From contig NZ_CP036313.1 in assembly GCF_004319545.1 (NCBI RefSeq), positions 372,001-436,000 on the forward strand: a stretch of DNA of 64,000 nt. The letters are read 5' to 3'. This DNA comes from Desulfobacter hydrogenophilus. GTDB lineage: Bacteria > Desulfobacterota > Desulfobacteria > Desulfobacterales > Desulfobacteraceae. A program made the position numbers and the translations under genes. The notes below the pieces were generated by a model. The model made no database searches. It saw nothing but the letters and a program-made list of their open reading frames with translations, and was not told where the DNA came from. Shown one piece after another: positions 33,360 to 42,036 of this stretch. The stretch's first letter is position 1; each line of letters begins with the position of its first letter.

Positions 33360-33758
33360 TCACTGCTTTTCTGCGATCAAACCTGCTCTAATCGTACGTA
33401 TCAGATTTGCAAGCATCAGTAAAATCAGTGTCCAGAACACCACCCAGGCAGCCGTATCAAATTGTGGCCCGCCTGCCAGGACCGCATACACATAGGGAAA
33501 CAGGGTATTAACCAGCACGAGTATCCCCCAGAAAAGGACCTTGGGCCATGCCATGACCCGGCCACTCAGGGAATTGACCAGCCGGGCACACCCCACAATA
33601 AATCCGGGCACGGTGATCATGTCAAGAAACAAAAATACCAGGGGATCAATCCCCCGGTTTTCCAGAAGGCCTTTGAATACCACATACTTTATAATATCGT
33701 AGCACCACAGAAAGCACATGCCCCAAAATTCATGGCACCTTCTAATTTTCATGCTCAA
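33360..33758 (-). CDS. Small multi-pass membrane protein of the lipid operon
   Basis: This protein of about 132 residues has three or four hydrophobic segments (about 35-57, 67-87, 92-120). It starts at a TTG immediately after the Lgt-like stop codon (an ATG two codons later is an alternative) and ends the operon. I do not recognise the family. Tight coupling to the Lgt-like protein suggests it is a membrane partner of that enzyme. Confidence 0.6.
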   Translation of the reverse strand: MSMKIRRCHEFWGMCFLWCYDIIKYVVFKGLLENRGIDPLVFLFLDMITVPGFIVGCARLVNSLSGRVMAWPKVLFWGILVLVNTLFPYVYAVLAGGPQFDTAAWVVFWTLILLMLANLIRTIRAGLIAEKQ

Positions 33759-34808
33759 TTAAATATTTTCCTTGACCACATGAAAGGAAATTTTAGATGC
33801 AGTAACAGTACTTCGGCCCGAATGAAGAAAGGAGACAATCCAGACGCCCTGGAAAAACAGAATCATGCCTGGATGCCACAGGGCTTTAAATCCTTTATTC
33901 AAAGAAACGACCACCTCGGGATCAGGAAAAAAGGCCAGCAGCACGATGGTGTAAGCAATGGCTGCCAGTGCCATGATCTGATACATGGAAAATTTGCGTT
34001 GGCCCCTGAAATCCGCCCTGAAGAATTCAGACACAACTCGCCAGATCTGGGTCACCATCAGGGTTTCCACAAGTGCGGTGCCGGCAAACCCCTGGAGAAA
34101 CAGCAAGGTGCCGACAAGACCGGATATCGCATAAATCACGGCGGTGATGATCTGGATGGGAATCAACTCTTCACCGGCCAGCTCCGACGCATAAGCCACT
34201 TTTTTGGTATCCCCTGTAAAGACCACATTAAAATGTTTAAATACTTTTCGGGTGTGGCCGGTACACTGGCTCAACGGCTTGCCATAGCAGCAGCCAAAAC
34301 TCAGGCAGGCAAGACGCCCCAAAGATTCTCCAAAGGTATACCCAATGCTCAAACAAGCCATCATCACAGCAACAGGCACATGAAAGTTAAAGGCCGTACC
34401 CAAGGTAACATTCACCAGCATGATGATCCAGGGTGCGGTCACCACACCGGCAAACACGGCCCCGCCAATGGTCAGGGTGGCTTTTTTCTTCTCAACAATC
34501 CGGGCAATAATTTTAGAAGCCGGAATGGTCACGGCCAGCAGCAGAACAGTCAGCAACACCAAGACAGCAATGGGTATCCCGGCGGATGCGGCCAGAACAA
34601 CGACCATGATCACGCCAAAGGTGTAAGCATTGGCAGACAAAAGCCCGTACCAGGTCAGATTCATCCCCCGCCACTGGCCCTGTTCCAGCTTTTCCAAGGG
34701 GAAGGCCGCTACCATCTGCCACTTTTCTTTAGGCAACGTTTTAAATCCCCATATCAATACAAGACCAATCAGCAAACCCAGCCCAACAACAAAAAAAATG
34801 GTCCCCAT
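33759..34808 (-). CDS. Prolipoprotein diacylglyceryl transferase (Lgt)-like membrane protein
   Basis: This 349-residue membrane protein has about eight hydrophobic segments and the motif FGESLGRLACLSFGCCYGKPL (about 168-188, shown in part), matching the Lgt-signature region in which GR and CCYG lie in the active site. Canonical Lgt transfers diacylglycerol from phosphatidylglycerol to a lipoprotein cysteine. Here the N-terminal half is longer than in E. coli Lgt and there is a large intracellular loop, so it may be a relative with another acceptor. Its start overlaps the decarboxylase stop (TAATG). Encoded between phosphatidylserine decarboxylase and a small membrane protein, it probably handles phospholipid. 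Confidence 0.7.
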   Translation of the reverse strand: MGTIFFVVGLGLLIGLVLIWGFKTLPKEKWQMVAAFPLEKLEQGQWRGMNLTWYGLLSANAYTFGVIMVVVLAASAGIPIAVLVLLTVLLLAVTIPASKIIARIVEKKKATLTIGGAVFAGVVTAPWIIMLVNVTLGTAFNFHVPVAVMMACLSIGYTFGESLGRLACLSFGCCYGKPLSQCTGHTRKVFKHFNVVFTGDTKKVAYASELAGEELIPIQIITAVIYAISGLVGTLLFLQGFAGTALVETLMVTQIWRVVSEFFRADFRGQRKFSMYQIMALAAIAYTIVLLAFFPDPEVVVSLNKGFKALWHPGMILFFQGVWIVSFLHSGRSTVTASKISFHVVKENI

Positions 34809-35839
34809 TACAAATCTCCCAAAGTTGCAGTTTCACCAAAAGCGCATGCGTGGCCGATACTTGAACGCACGGTCACTTCGGTTTCCACAAGGGGTCTGCC
34901 AAACCCTTCACTGAAACGACTGCTCACGTCGGTGCGAACCTGATTTTCCAGTAAGTCTTTGGAAAAACAGATACGCTGCTTTTGAAATATAACAATGGTT
35001 GTGGAGGACCCCGGACGGTACAGGCTTTTGGGGCACCCCTTTTCCATGAAAAGTCCGGGCACCACAGCCTGGGAATTTTCATAGCCTTTTTTACTGTAGC
35101 ACTGGACAATTTTTCCGATCATCATGGCCACCACTTCCACCATGCACACAAGCCCGCATCCGGTGCCCCCGGGTACATCCGTATCAATGATGGTGACCAC
35201 CCGCCTATTTTTAGAGTAAGGCGTGACCTCCCGGACCACAGCCCCGGGGTTACAGGAATGAAAATATCCGTCTATCTCATAAATATCCAATACCGTTCCG
35301 GCCACGGGCGTATGGTTATAGTGATATTTATCCGGGGTAAGCCGGGTTACGGCAAAACTGCCAGCTTCAAAGGCCCCAAGCCACTGGGGTTTATCCCGGC
35401 CGATAAGCTCATAAAAATCAAAAAACTTGCCCTTAATAAACAGGGTTGAGTTTTTTGAAAAGGCCCCCACCAGAAGACGGGAATCTGCCGGAGAGACCAC
35501 AGCAGAAACGTCTTCCGGCATGGGGCGAAGCTGTTCATACCGAATCTTGCGCTCAAAAACTTTTCGAAGGGTATCCAGTTTTGCAGGGTCTCCTGCCACC
35601 TCACTTAAATCAATACCGTGGGCAGCCAGAAAGGTTCTCGCATCAGTCGGGAGAGTGAAAAAAGGCAGATCATAGGAAACAGCCCCGATCACACTGGACA
35701 TTCGGGCCGAAGTCATCAGACGAAACAAAAAGAAAGAATTTTCACGAATTGACGAATAAATGGTGCTGATAACGGAATCTGCCTTAAGGATTTCTGTTCT
35801 CACCTGCCTGGTTTTACGTTCTATATATTGATGTTTCAT
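34808..35839 (-). CDS. psd: Phosphatidylserine decarboxylase proenzyme
   Basis: This 343-residue protein has the phosphatidylserine decarboxylase pattern: SPADSRLLVGAF, FAVTRLTPDKYHYNHTPVAG with catalytic-region histidines, TDVPGGTGCGLVCMVEVVAM and, near the C-terminus, the self-cleavage motif YRPGSSTTIVIF. Cleavage between Gly and Ser would create the pyruvoyl group. Bacterial enzymes commonly have LGST at this site; PGSS is a variant. The enzyme converts phosphatidylserine to phosphatidylethanolamine in the inner membrane. It is translated with the Lgt-like gene and follows the 801-residue protein gene by 80 bases. Confidence 0.9.
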   Translation of the reverse strand: MKHQYIERKTRQVRTEILKADSVISTIYSSIRENSFFLFRLMTSARMSSVIGAVSYDLPFFTLPTDARTFLAAHGIDLSEVAGDPAKLDTLRKVFERKIRYEQLRPMPEDVSAVVSPADSRLLVGAFSKNSTLFIKGKFFDFYELIGRDKPQWLGAFEAGSFAVTRLTPDKYHYNHTPVAGTVLDIYEIDGYFHSCNPGAVVREVTPYSKNRRVVTIIDTDVPGGTGCGLVCMVEVVAMMIGKIVQCYSKKGYENSQAVVPGLFMEKGCPKSLYRPGSSTTIVIFQKQRICFSKDLLENQVRTDVSSRFSEGFGRPLVETEVTVRSSIGHACAFGETATLGDL

Positions 35840-35919
35840 AATACCAACATTATGCCCGCACTTTGTTTTAACCGTGTTAATCTACGACTAAAAAAATATG
35901 TGTGAAGAATGAGGAGATC

Positions 35920-38325
35920 TTAAGTATTATGCCAGGCTTTCATCTCCCGGCTGACCACAAGAACCATCAGAAAAATAAACGTCTTAAGGGTTTCAGGCGC
36001 ACAGGTATCATCCATGAAATCCTGACGCATGGATTTTAAAAATTTAAGTATATCCCGTCTGCCCAAAATCTGACCCAGGGCCTGCCCATACGAAGTATCC
36101 CGGTATCTTGCCCACAGGTCTATTTGCTCAAAGGCCTTGCCGAGCAGGTCAAACCCCTGGCTGACATGGGCCTTTCTCAGGGTCTGGCCGTAATAGCGTT
36201 CTGCTTTTGCATTAAACTGCCTGCTCTGTATGGACATAGGTTTATGCTTTCTGGAACCTTCAAGAATACCCTGGGTGATCCGGCCCCATGCGGCATGGGT
36301 CTGGGGCATATTGACCCGGTTGTCAAGGTCATCAAGAATGGGAGCGCCGTTTAAGGCCGATACAAGGTCAGGCGCATCTGTTTGAATCAGGGAAATCAGG
36401 GCCCGCTGGTATTCCCGGACCAGCACCCGGGTGTAACCGGAATACCTGTGGCTGTGTCTGGTTTTGGCTGTATTTTTCAAAATTTTAGCCAAAAACTGAT
36501 TCCGGGTCCGGGTTTTAACAAAAAATGTTGGTACACCAATGGCCGTACAAAAAAATATCTGGCGGCGCTCGCTTTCAACAGCAGGGGAATCCGGTATCAT
36601 GGCATGGTCCACCTGACGGGAATAGATATACTTCTGGGTTAGGGCCGTGATCAATACCTGCAGATCAGCAGCCTTTCCCATATCCCTGACAACATCTTCA
36701 AATACACTGAAGTAACGGTGTTCAAACCCGGAATACCCCATCTGATGGTATTTTCTCAAACGGACCAGCTGATACAGGGCCATGCGCCCGTCAAACACGC
36801 CCATGTCGGTCAGGTCTTTTTTAAGATTGGCTTCGCTTTCTAAACTGCCGTTCAAGGCTGGGCTCTGGAAGGTACTCATGACCGAAGTAAAATAGTCAAT
36901 GAGTCGGCCATCCGGCACAAAATCTCCTTTTAGCCTGAATATATTTGCAATCAAGCGGTCCAGCCACACCGGGCCAAAGGGAGTCAGGGATCTGCCCATG
37001 ACTTTAAGATGGGCCTTTTTCTTCCACCGCCGCCAGATCATGCGCAGATGGGTATGGGTCAGTTCGTGGGGCATAAAACCTAAAACCCGTTCCGGGTGAA
37101 ACTCCTGAAAATCAATCCTGTGGGGGGCAGCCGAATAGGTGGTGGCAAACAGGGGCAAAAAATGCTCCCAGATTTTGATGGACAGATCGCCCGTATATTT
37201 TTCATCCAGGGCCGTAACCCCAGACCCCGAATCTGCCATGCACCGGGACAGTTTAACGCTGCCAAGACTGATATGGGTGCCGTTATTGGCCAGGCTGATA
37301 TTAGAGGTGTTGGGCAGCACCACAAGGTTGGTGTTGATAATACCGGCCTCTTTAAGCTGGGCAACGGCATTGATCTGGCTGCGGGACAACACCTTGTGGC
37401 AGACGCTCATGTACTCTTTCTTATCTTCTCCCCGGTCCCATCCGGACAGGCAAGGGCTCATGAATAATTCTCGGTAGAACGCGTCTGAAATAACATCATT
37501 AAGACGTTTCTGGTCCCCGGGCGGGGTGGCGGAGAAAAACACCTTGACCTTCTGGCCATTTTCATTGAGTTCAAATTTATGCCCGGCATAGGCCACCAGG
37601 ACCTGGGTCAAAAGAAAACGAAGCAGGGTTTCGGCAGCAAGCTTTTCTCCCAGGCTCCCGGAACCATCAGATTTAACCGGGTAAAAGGAAAAAAGTTCAG
37701 GCGAACTGTTGTCATTGGAAAAATGGGCGAGCATTTTTTCGCCCCAGGCGTTTACCGGCTCCGGCACACCTTTGTCACCGCCAATCGCATCGGCCAGGGC
37801 CAGCTTGAGCAGATAGGAGACAGGCACGCGGACCTGATTCTCACCATTTTTTTTAAATACGAAGCAGGCAGCATCCCTGCGATATTCTGATGTGGGAGTG
37901 GATTTATCGGCCTTAAGATCCTCGTTAAACACCTGATTGGCATACCGATTGAGTACCCTGCGGGGAAACCATACCCAGGAATTTTCCCAATCTTTGCCAT
38001 CCTTGTCTTTGAGCAGACGTTCCAAGGCCACGACCCGTCGCTGGGGCGTTTCTCCGGTTTTGGCCTGTTCCACAAGATTCCGGTAATAATTGGACGTCTC
38101 AATGACCCGGGCCAGGTCGATATTTTCCCGTTTTCCCGCAACCACTGCCTGGAATTCATTTTCAGCCCCGGCCGTGACATCCCCGGCCATGAAAGGCAGG
38201 GTCTGGACAAAACTGTCAGCGGTCTGGTCATTCAGGCCCACAGCTGCGCTGATCCGATCTATACGACGTGCCATGTCATACGGTGTGGACACCTTTTTTT
38301 CGTTACGCTTTATGGCTGCAATCAT
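35920..38325 (-). CDS. Large protein of unknown function with HELTH motif
   Basis: This 801-residue protein has no signal peptide or clear membrane helix. I do not recognise its family. The notable element is MPHELTHTHLRMIWRRW (about residue 420), an HExxH-type sequence that could bind zinc as in metalloproteases, although a third ligand cannot be pinned down. The middle region NTSNISLANNGTHISLGSV is glycine/serine-rich, and a C-terminal helical stretch (about 560-790) is rich in Arg, Tyr and Gln. It begins the operon containing phosphatidylserine decarboxylase, the Lgt-like protein and a small membrane protein. A link to envelope lipid metabolism is inference only. Confidence 0.6.
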   Translation of the reverse strand: MIAAIKRNEKKVSTPYDMARRIDRISAAVGLNDQTADSFVQTLPFMAGDVTAGAENEFQAVVAGKRENIDLARVIETSNYYRNLVEQAKTGETPQRRVVALERLLKDKDGKDWENSWVWFPRRVLNRYANQVFNEDLKADKSTPTSEYRRDAACFVFKKNGENQVRVPVSYLLKLALADAIGGDKGVPEPVNAWGEKMLAHFSNDNSSPELFSFYPVKSDGSGSLGEKLAAETLLRFLLTQVLVAYAGHKFELNENGQKVKVFFSATPPGDQKRLNDVISDAFYRELFMSPCLSGWDRGEDKKEYMSVCHKVLSRSQINAVAQLKEAGIINTNLVVLPNTSNISLANNGTHISLGSVKLSRCMADSGSGVTALDEKYTGDLSIKIWEHFLPLFATTYSAAPHRIDFQEFHPERVLGFMPHELTHTHLRMIWRRWKKKAHLKVMGRSLTPFGPVWLDRLIANIFRLKGDFVPDGRLIDYFTSVMSTFQSPALNGSLESEANLKKDLTDMGVFDGRMALYQLVRLRKYHQMGYSGFEHRYFSVFEDVVRDMGKAADLQVLITALTQKYIYSRQVDHAMIPDSPAVESERRQIFFCTAIGVPTFFVKTRTRNQFLAKILKNTAKTRHSHRYSGYTRVLVREYQRALISLIQTDAPDLVSALNGAPILDDLDNRVNMPQTHAAWGRITQGILEGSRKHKPMSIQSRQFNAKAERYYGQTLRKAHVSQGFDLLGKAFEQIDLWARYRDTSYGQALGQILGRRDILKFLKSMRQDFMDDTCAPETLKTFIFLMVLVVSREMKAWHNT

Positions 38326-38475
38326 ATTGGGGAGCAGTCCTATCCGAAAGGTTTGTGGCTATTCAACTTCAAGAAAGAAAATAGTATTTTATTATTATAT
38401 TAACGTTACAAGGATGCTAAGATTCTGTGAAATAAAAGTCTGTATGGAAAGTGCCAGCTGATAAAACTTGCTATA

Positions 38476-38886
38476 CTATATGTCGATTCTTTTTCTTAAT
38501 GTTTTAATCCTGCCGCGCTTATTTTTCGAATCAAGGCGCCTGGTTTTCGATGCTCGAGTGGGCCGGGTAGGTTTTCTTCTTTTCACAGGCCGGACAGCAC
38601 TTCTGATCAATTCCGCAAGCCGTTCCAATCCGTTCTCACGGTTTTTTGCAGCACTTCTAAAGGTCATGGCCTTGATCACAATAACCCCCTGCCGGGTAAT
38701 TCGCCTATCGTTGAGGGACAAAAGCTTTGCCTTAATTTCATCCGAAAGGTCCGAGGCATGAATATCAAAACGAATATGAACACCTGAAGACACTTTGTTC
38801 ACATTCTGCCCACCAGGTCCCCGGGACCGGATGGGGTAAAACTCGATGCTGGTGTCCGGGATGGATATGTGATCGGATATTTTCAA
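38476..38886 (-). CDS. arfB: Peptidyl-tRNA hydrolase ArfB (ribosome rescue factor)
   Basis: This protein of about 136 residues has the release-factor GGQ motif in RSRGPGGQNVNKVSSGVHI and the basic C-terminal tail (RKPTRPTRASKTRRLDSKNK) that enters the mRNA channel of stalled ribosomes. It matches ArfB (YaeJ). It should hydrolyse peptidyl-tRNA on non-stop complexes. I choose the TTG at 38886, with AAGGAAGG 7 bases upstream, giving an N-terminus (MKISDHISIPD) that aligns with E. coli ArfB. A longer frame to 38928 would read into the 95-bp repeat. Confidence 0.93.
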   Translation of the reverse strand: MKISDHISIPDTSIEFYPIRSRGPGGQNVNKVSSGVHIRFDIHASDLSDEIKAKLLSLNDRRITRQGVIVIKAMTFRSAAKNRENGLERLAELIRSAVRPVKRRKPTRPTRASKTRRLDSKNKRGRIKTLRKRIDI

Positions 38887-38899
38887 ATTCACCTTCCTT

Positions 38900-38997
38900 T
38901 TATATGAAAGTTCCGATAAGTTACTCAATTACTTTCATGCTTTGTTGTGGGTTGAGCCTGGGTGTTGATAGACCAGTCCAGCCCATGGCTGTTTATA
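38900..38997 (-). repeat. 95-bp interspersed repeat, copy 4
   Basis: On the minus strand it opens AAACAGCCATGGGCTGGACT, has CAACCCACAACAAAGCATGA in the centre and ends GGAACTTTCATATAAAAGG. The end lies just before the ribosome-binding site of arfB, so the repeat forms the 5' leader of that gene. Confidence 0.75.
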
Positions 38998-39020
38998 TTA
39001 CAAATGCCGACAACATCTAA

Positions 39021-39317
39021 TACGTCCTGACCGGCAAACCTGTCAACAGGATTTACACAGCGAAAAAACAACCGGAGAACGGTATTTCCCCCTGCATCTG
39101 CTTCTCCCGACACATCGGAGTAGGCGCCCTCAAAATCGCTGATCTTTTGGCCGAACGGCATCCCGGCATCATGAGTGAATTATTTAGCATGCTGATCAGC
39201 GAAAAGACCTTTTTAAAAAGCGACTATGCAGGGCAACTTGCAAAAACCGTCACCGTCACCGCTCTGGCAGGGCAGGCTTCCACTATCTTGAACTCCCTGG
39301 CTGTCAGGACACCGTAA
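39021..39317 (+). pseudogene. Remnant of a cytidylate kinase-like (AAA_26) gene
   Basis: The frame after a TAA at 39018 has no proper start but encodes CICFSRHIGVGALKIADLLA, close to the P-loop opening of cytidylate-kinase-like proteins (ISRQxGSGGxEIAxxLAE). It then encodes a DYAGQLAKTVTVTALAGQAS segment that in the family precedes the VGRGA motif. The regions between and after these are missing, so it looks like an internally deleted and truncated relic. It ends exactly where a repeat end begins (39317). Confidence 0.4.
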
Positions 39318-39420
39318 GGACCGCAGATTAAATTACTTGAACAAAGTAGCTTGTCTTGTTATCCGTATTCTTTGTTGCGACTCAGGGCATCAGGAACATA
39401 TGATGACTGAGTCGCAATAT
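39317..39420. repeat. Solo end of the MITE-like family with an adjacent hairpin
   Basis: AGGACCGCAGATTAAATTAC at 39317-39336 matches, with few changes, the right end of the 30059-30220 element for about 37 bases. A perfect 11-bp inverted repeat TTGCGACTCAG/CTGAGTCGCAA follows at 39375-39385 and 39407-39417. The other expected element end was not found. Confidence 0.55.
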
Positions 39421-39434
39421 TTGGGATATCATGT

Positions 39435-40676
39435 CTAAATACCCCAAACCCACTTTATTCCTAGAAACAAAGTAACCAGCAACGCGCAGCCACCTGCAAT
39501 ATTCAACACCGGACCGTTTCTGTACTGCTTTGCCCAGTTCCTATCATTGAGCAGCCATAAAAATATTCCCACAAAAAGCGGTGTGCCCAAAAATGACAGG
39601 GCGAGCATGATCAGCAAAAGGTTAACCGGTCTGCCGGAAAGAAAGGATCCGGGAAGGGCAATGAGGCACCCAACCAGAATTATCAGCCTGTACCGGCGGC
39701 TTTTGGGGTGCATTTCCCAGTTCATTTTATCCCCAAGCACATAGGCTGCAGCAATAAAAGTGGGCATAATCGTTGAAAACACGGCACACCAGATTCCCAG
39801 ACAAAAGAAGCCATGGGCATAGGTGCCTAAAAGCGGCGTGATGGCATCGGCCATTTCAAAAAGGGTATTCACATGGATACCGGCCGGGTGAAGTACACAG
39901 GCACCGGTCAAATAGATGGCCGTACAGTAAAGACCGAATGCCCCAAGAAGCGAAAGGGCCGTATCAAAACGGGCTGTTCCCAGATCTGACACCCCCCACC
40001 CTTTTTCATGCACGGTATAAGTCTGCATGGACAAAATGGTCACATGGATGGAACCGCCCATGATAGCGGTCATCATCAAAATTTCAGCTTTTCCAAAATG
40101 GGAGAAATCCGGCAAAAGCCCGCCAACAGCCATGCCCAGGTCCGGCTTTGCAATAAAAAGGGTGCCGATAAAGCAAACCACAAGCAAAGAGACAATAATC
40201 TTGCACAACATCTCAACAATCCGGTATCCGCCGTGGGCCACCAGAACATAGAACGCGATGGTGAATACGATACCCCACCAGGGGACATCAAGGCCGGATA
40301 CATATCCGGTCACCGCAACCAGAATTTTTAAAAGCACCACATTGCAAAGCCAGATTACCACAAGGGCATCCAGTGTCACAAACCAGGCAGGCAGACTGCC
40401 CCATTTGTCCTGCACAATGGAAACAATCCCCCTCCCCCCGATCAGCGCAGTCTTGGCCGCCATGTACTGGCAGACGAAGGCCAAAATGACACTAAGGACC
40501 ACCACCCATAAAAAATCATAGCCATAGGTCCCACCGGCCTTGGCAACACTTAAAGTGGTTCCAGGCCCCGCGGCCACGGCACTGATGATCCAGGCAGGTC
40601 CTAACGCAGATATAAAACGTTTGAAAGACATGCCTTTACCGGATGAATTATTTTGACCTTCTTTTAAATCCGCCAT
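39435..40676 (-). CDS. Divergent NRAMP-fold transporter in a TPP-riboswitch operon
   Basis: This 413-residue protein with about 11 membrane helices has the NRAMP/APC fold pattern. In helix 1 the metal-binding DPGN motif of manganese/iron transporters is replaced by GPGT (AVAAGPGTTLSVAKAGG), and in helix 6 MPH is replaced by GGSIHVTILSMQ. Divalent-metal transport of the usual kind is therefore doubtful. It starts 16 bases after the hydroxyethylthiazole-kinase gene and is under the same TPP riboswitch. I infer a thiamine-related role: uptake of a thiazole or pyrimidine precursor, thiamine, or an ion needed in that pathway. This is not established for the family. Confidence 0.75.
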   Translation of the reverse strand: MADLKEGQNNSSGKGMSFKRFISALGPAWIISAVAAGPGTTLSVAKAGGTYGYDFLWVVVLSVILAFVCQYMAAKTALIGGRGIVSIVQDKWGSLPAWFVTLDALVVIWLCNVVLLKILVAVTGYVSGLDVPWWGIVFTIAFYVLVAHGGYRIVEMLCKIIVSLLVVCFIGTLFIAKPDLGMAVGGLLPDFSHFGKAEILMMTAIMGGSIHVTILSMQTYTVHEKGWGVSDLGTARFDTALSLLGAFGLYCTAIYLTGACVLHPAGIHVNTLFEMADAITPLLGTYAHGFFCLGIWCAVFSTIMPTFIAAAYVLGDKMNWEMHPKSRRYRLIILVGCLIALPGSFLSGRPVNLLLIMLALSFLGTPLFVGIFLWLLNDRNWAKQYRNGPVLNIAGGCALLVTLFLGIKWVWGI

Positions 40677-40692
40677 AAAAATCTCCTGTATC

Positions 40693-41559
40693 TCAAAGGC
40701 TGTGAACTTCAGCCCTGAGATATTGATGAATATCCGCTTCCCGAAGTGCGTACAAACTGTCTATAAAATGGGGCAGAAAAAAGCCCGGACCTGTCACCCG
40801 TGATGCGGCCAGTTCCCCGGCAATGCCCGTAACGGCAACGCTTGCAATCGCAGCGTCAAAACCGTTTTCAGCCACGGCATAAAAAGCGGCACAGATGGCG
40901 GAAAGCATGCACCCGGTACCGGTTACCGCACCCATGAGTTGAGATCCGTTGGCGATTTTAACCATCTTACCCTGCCCCAGCACCATATCCGTGTTCCCGC
41001 TGACAACAAGTGCAGATGCGGATTCAAGAAGCGCGGTGGCGCCGCTTGGCAAGTCATCCGCATTTCGATCGGGCCGGCCGTGCCCGGTCAGAATGGCCCT
41101 GGCCTGTTCCGGAGAAATCCCGCTGTCCACCCCTTTGGTGGATAAATGGTCTGCAGCAAGGGCGCAGATTTCCGAAGGGTTGCCCCGGATAATTTTTGCC
41201 GGGGCAAGGGTGCAAAGTTCCCGGGCAATATCCGTACGGAAGGGTCCTGCCCCGGCCCCCACAGGATCCAGGACAACGGGTTTTTCTACGTCTCCGGCAA
41301 GGGACATCAAGGATTTCATAACCGAAATACGATCCGCAACCGGGGTACCGGTATTAATGCAAAGGGCGTCCGATACACCGGACATATACGCTGCATCATC
41401 TTCTGCCCAGGACATCATGGGTGATGCCCCAAGGGCCAGAAGCACATTGGCGGTCTGGTTCATGACCACAAAGTTGGTCACCACATGGACCAATGGTCTT
41501 GTATCGCGCAACGCGGCAAAAAGCCTATAGGTATTTTCGGCCAGTTCATGGACGTGCAT
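40693..41559 (-). CDS. thiM: Hydroxyethylthiazole kinase (ThiM)
   Basis: This protein of about 288 residues has the ThiM signatures PLVHVVTNFVVMNQTANVLL, LGASPMMSWAEDDAAYM, VVLDPVGAGAGPFRTD, IIRGNPSEICALA and GSQLMGAVTGTGCMLSAICA with the catalytic Cys. It phosphorylates 4-methyl-5-(2-hydroxyethyl)thiazole for thiamine salvage. I use ATG 41559, preceded by AAAGGAAAGAG; the frame extends to 41607. A TPP riboswitch lies about 180 bases upstream and the NRAMP-like transporter follows. A second ThiM is encoded at 57522. Confidence 0.93.
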   Translation of the reverse strand: MHVHELAENTYRLFAALRDTRPLVHVVTNFVVMNQTANVLLALGASPMMSWAEDDAAYMSGVSDALCINTGTPVADRISVMKSLMSLAGDVEKPVVLDPVGAGAGPFRTDIARELCTLAPAKIIRGNPSEICALAADHLSTKGVDSGISPEQARAILTGHGRPDRNADDLPSGATALLESASALVVSGNTDMVLGQGKMVKIANGSQLMGAVTGTGCMLSAICAAFYAVAENGFDAAIASVAVTGIAGELAASRVTGPGFFLPHFIDSLYALREADIHQYLRAEVHSL

Positions 41560-41737
41560 ATGCTCACTCTTTCCTTTATATCCCGGGCATTTTTCCCGGA
41601 AAATCAATTATTGTTTCCCCGGCAGGGGACGCTTAAATAAAATAAGGCAGGGGGAAAACGGCATGTGGATTGAGGCGGTACACCACAAAATCTATACATG
41701 GAATCAAAAGGCGGGAATAAGTGGAAAACCGAAGGTT

Positions 41738-41826
41738 CTATCCGCTTCCCTGCGTCGGCATTATCCGCATCAGGTTCCAAGGGTCAGGAATCGCTTCCTT
41801 CTCAGCCGGTTAAAGCACCCCCAGCA
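41738..41826 (-). promoter_or_regulatory. TPP riboswitch upstream of thiM and the NRAMP-like gene
   Basis: Read on the minus strand, the aptamer contains GGGGTGCTTTAACCGGCTGAG, the core CCCTTGGAACCTGATGCGGA and TAATGCCGACGCAGGGAAG. These match the THI-box consensus (GGGGUGCC, CUGAGA, ACCCUUUGAACCUGAUCUGG, AUAAUGCCAGCG) and P1/P3 arms are recognisable. It should repress thiM and the transporter when thiamine pyrophosphate is abundant. The 180-base leader has a CCGGG/CCCGG hairpin near the ribosome-binding site, but no T-run terminator was seen. Confidence 0.92.
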
Positions 41827-42036
41827 AACGTTATTTTCAATAAATGTACTATGTACGGCAACCGATGATTTGTCAATACATTTTAGACACACCAAAGAGA
41901 CGGGCAAGGAAGCAAATTCATCCAGTTTTGTTTGACAATTGGCTTGAAAGAATTATTTTATCAAAAATAATACCACAATGTAGTACTGATGATTGATATT
42001 AACCCGCGTCTCAACCCATTAAAGAGAATATGACCT

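Noticed and set aside
33462..34943. A 493-codon open frame on the plus strand
   Set aside because: It lies antisense to the small membrane protein, the Lgt-like gene and the end of psd. The product is rich in His, Gln, Gly and Asn without any domain, as expected for a shadow of membrane-protein codons.
38925..39161. A 78-codon minus-strand frame upstream of arfB
   Set aside because: It reads through a 95-bp repeat and the antisense of the kinase relic, so a genuine gene is unlikely.
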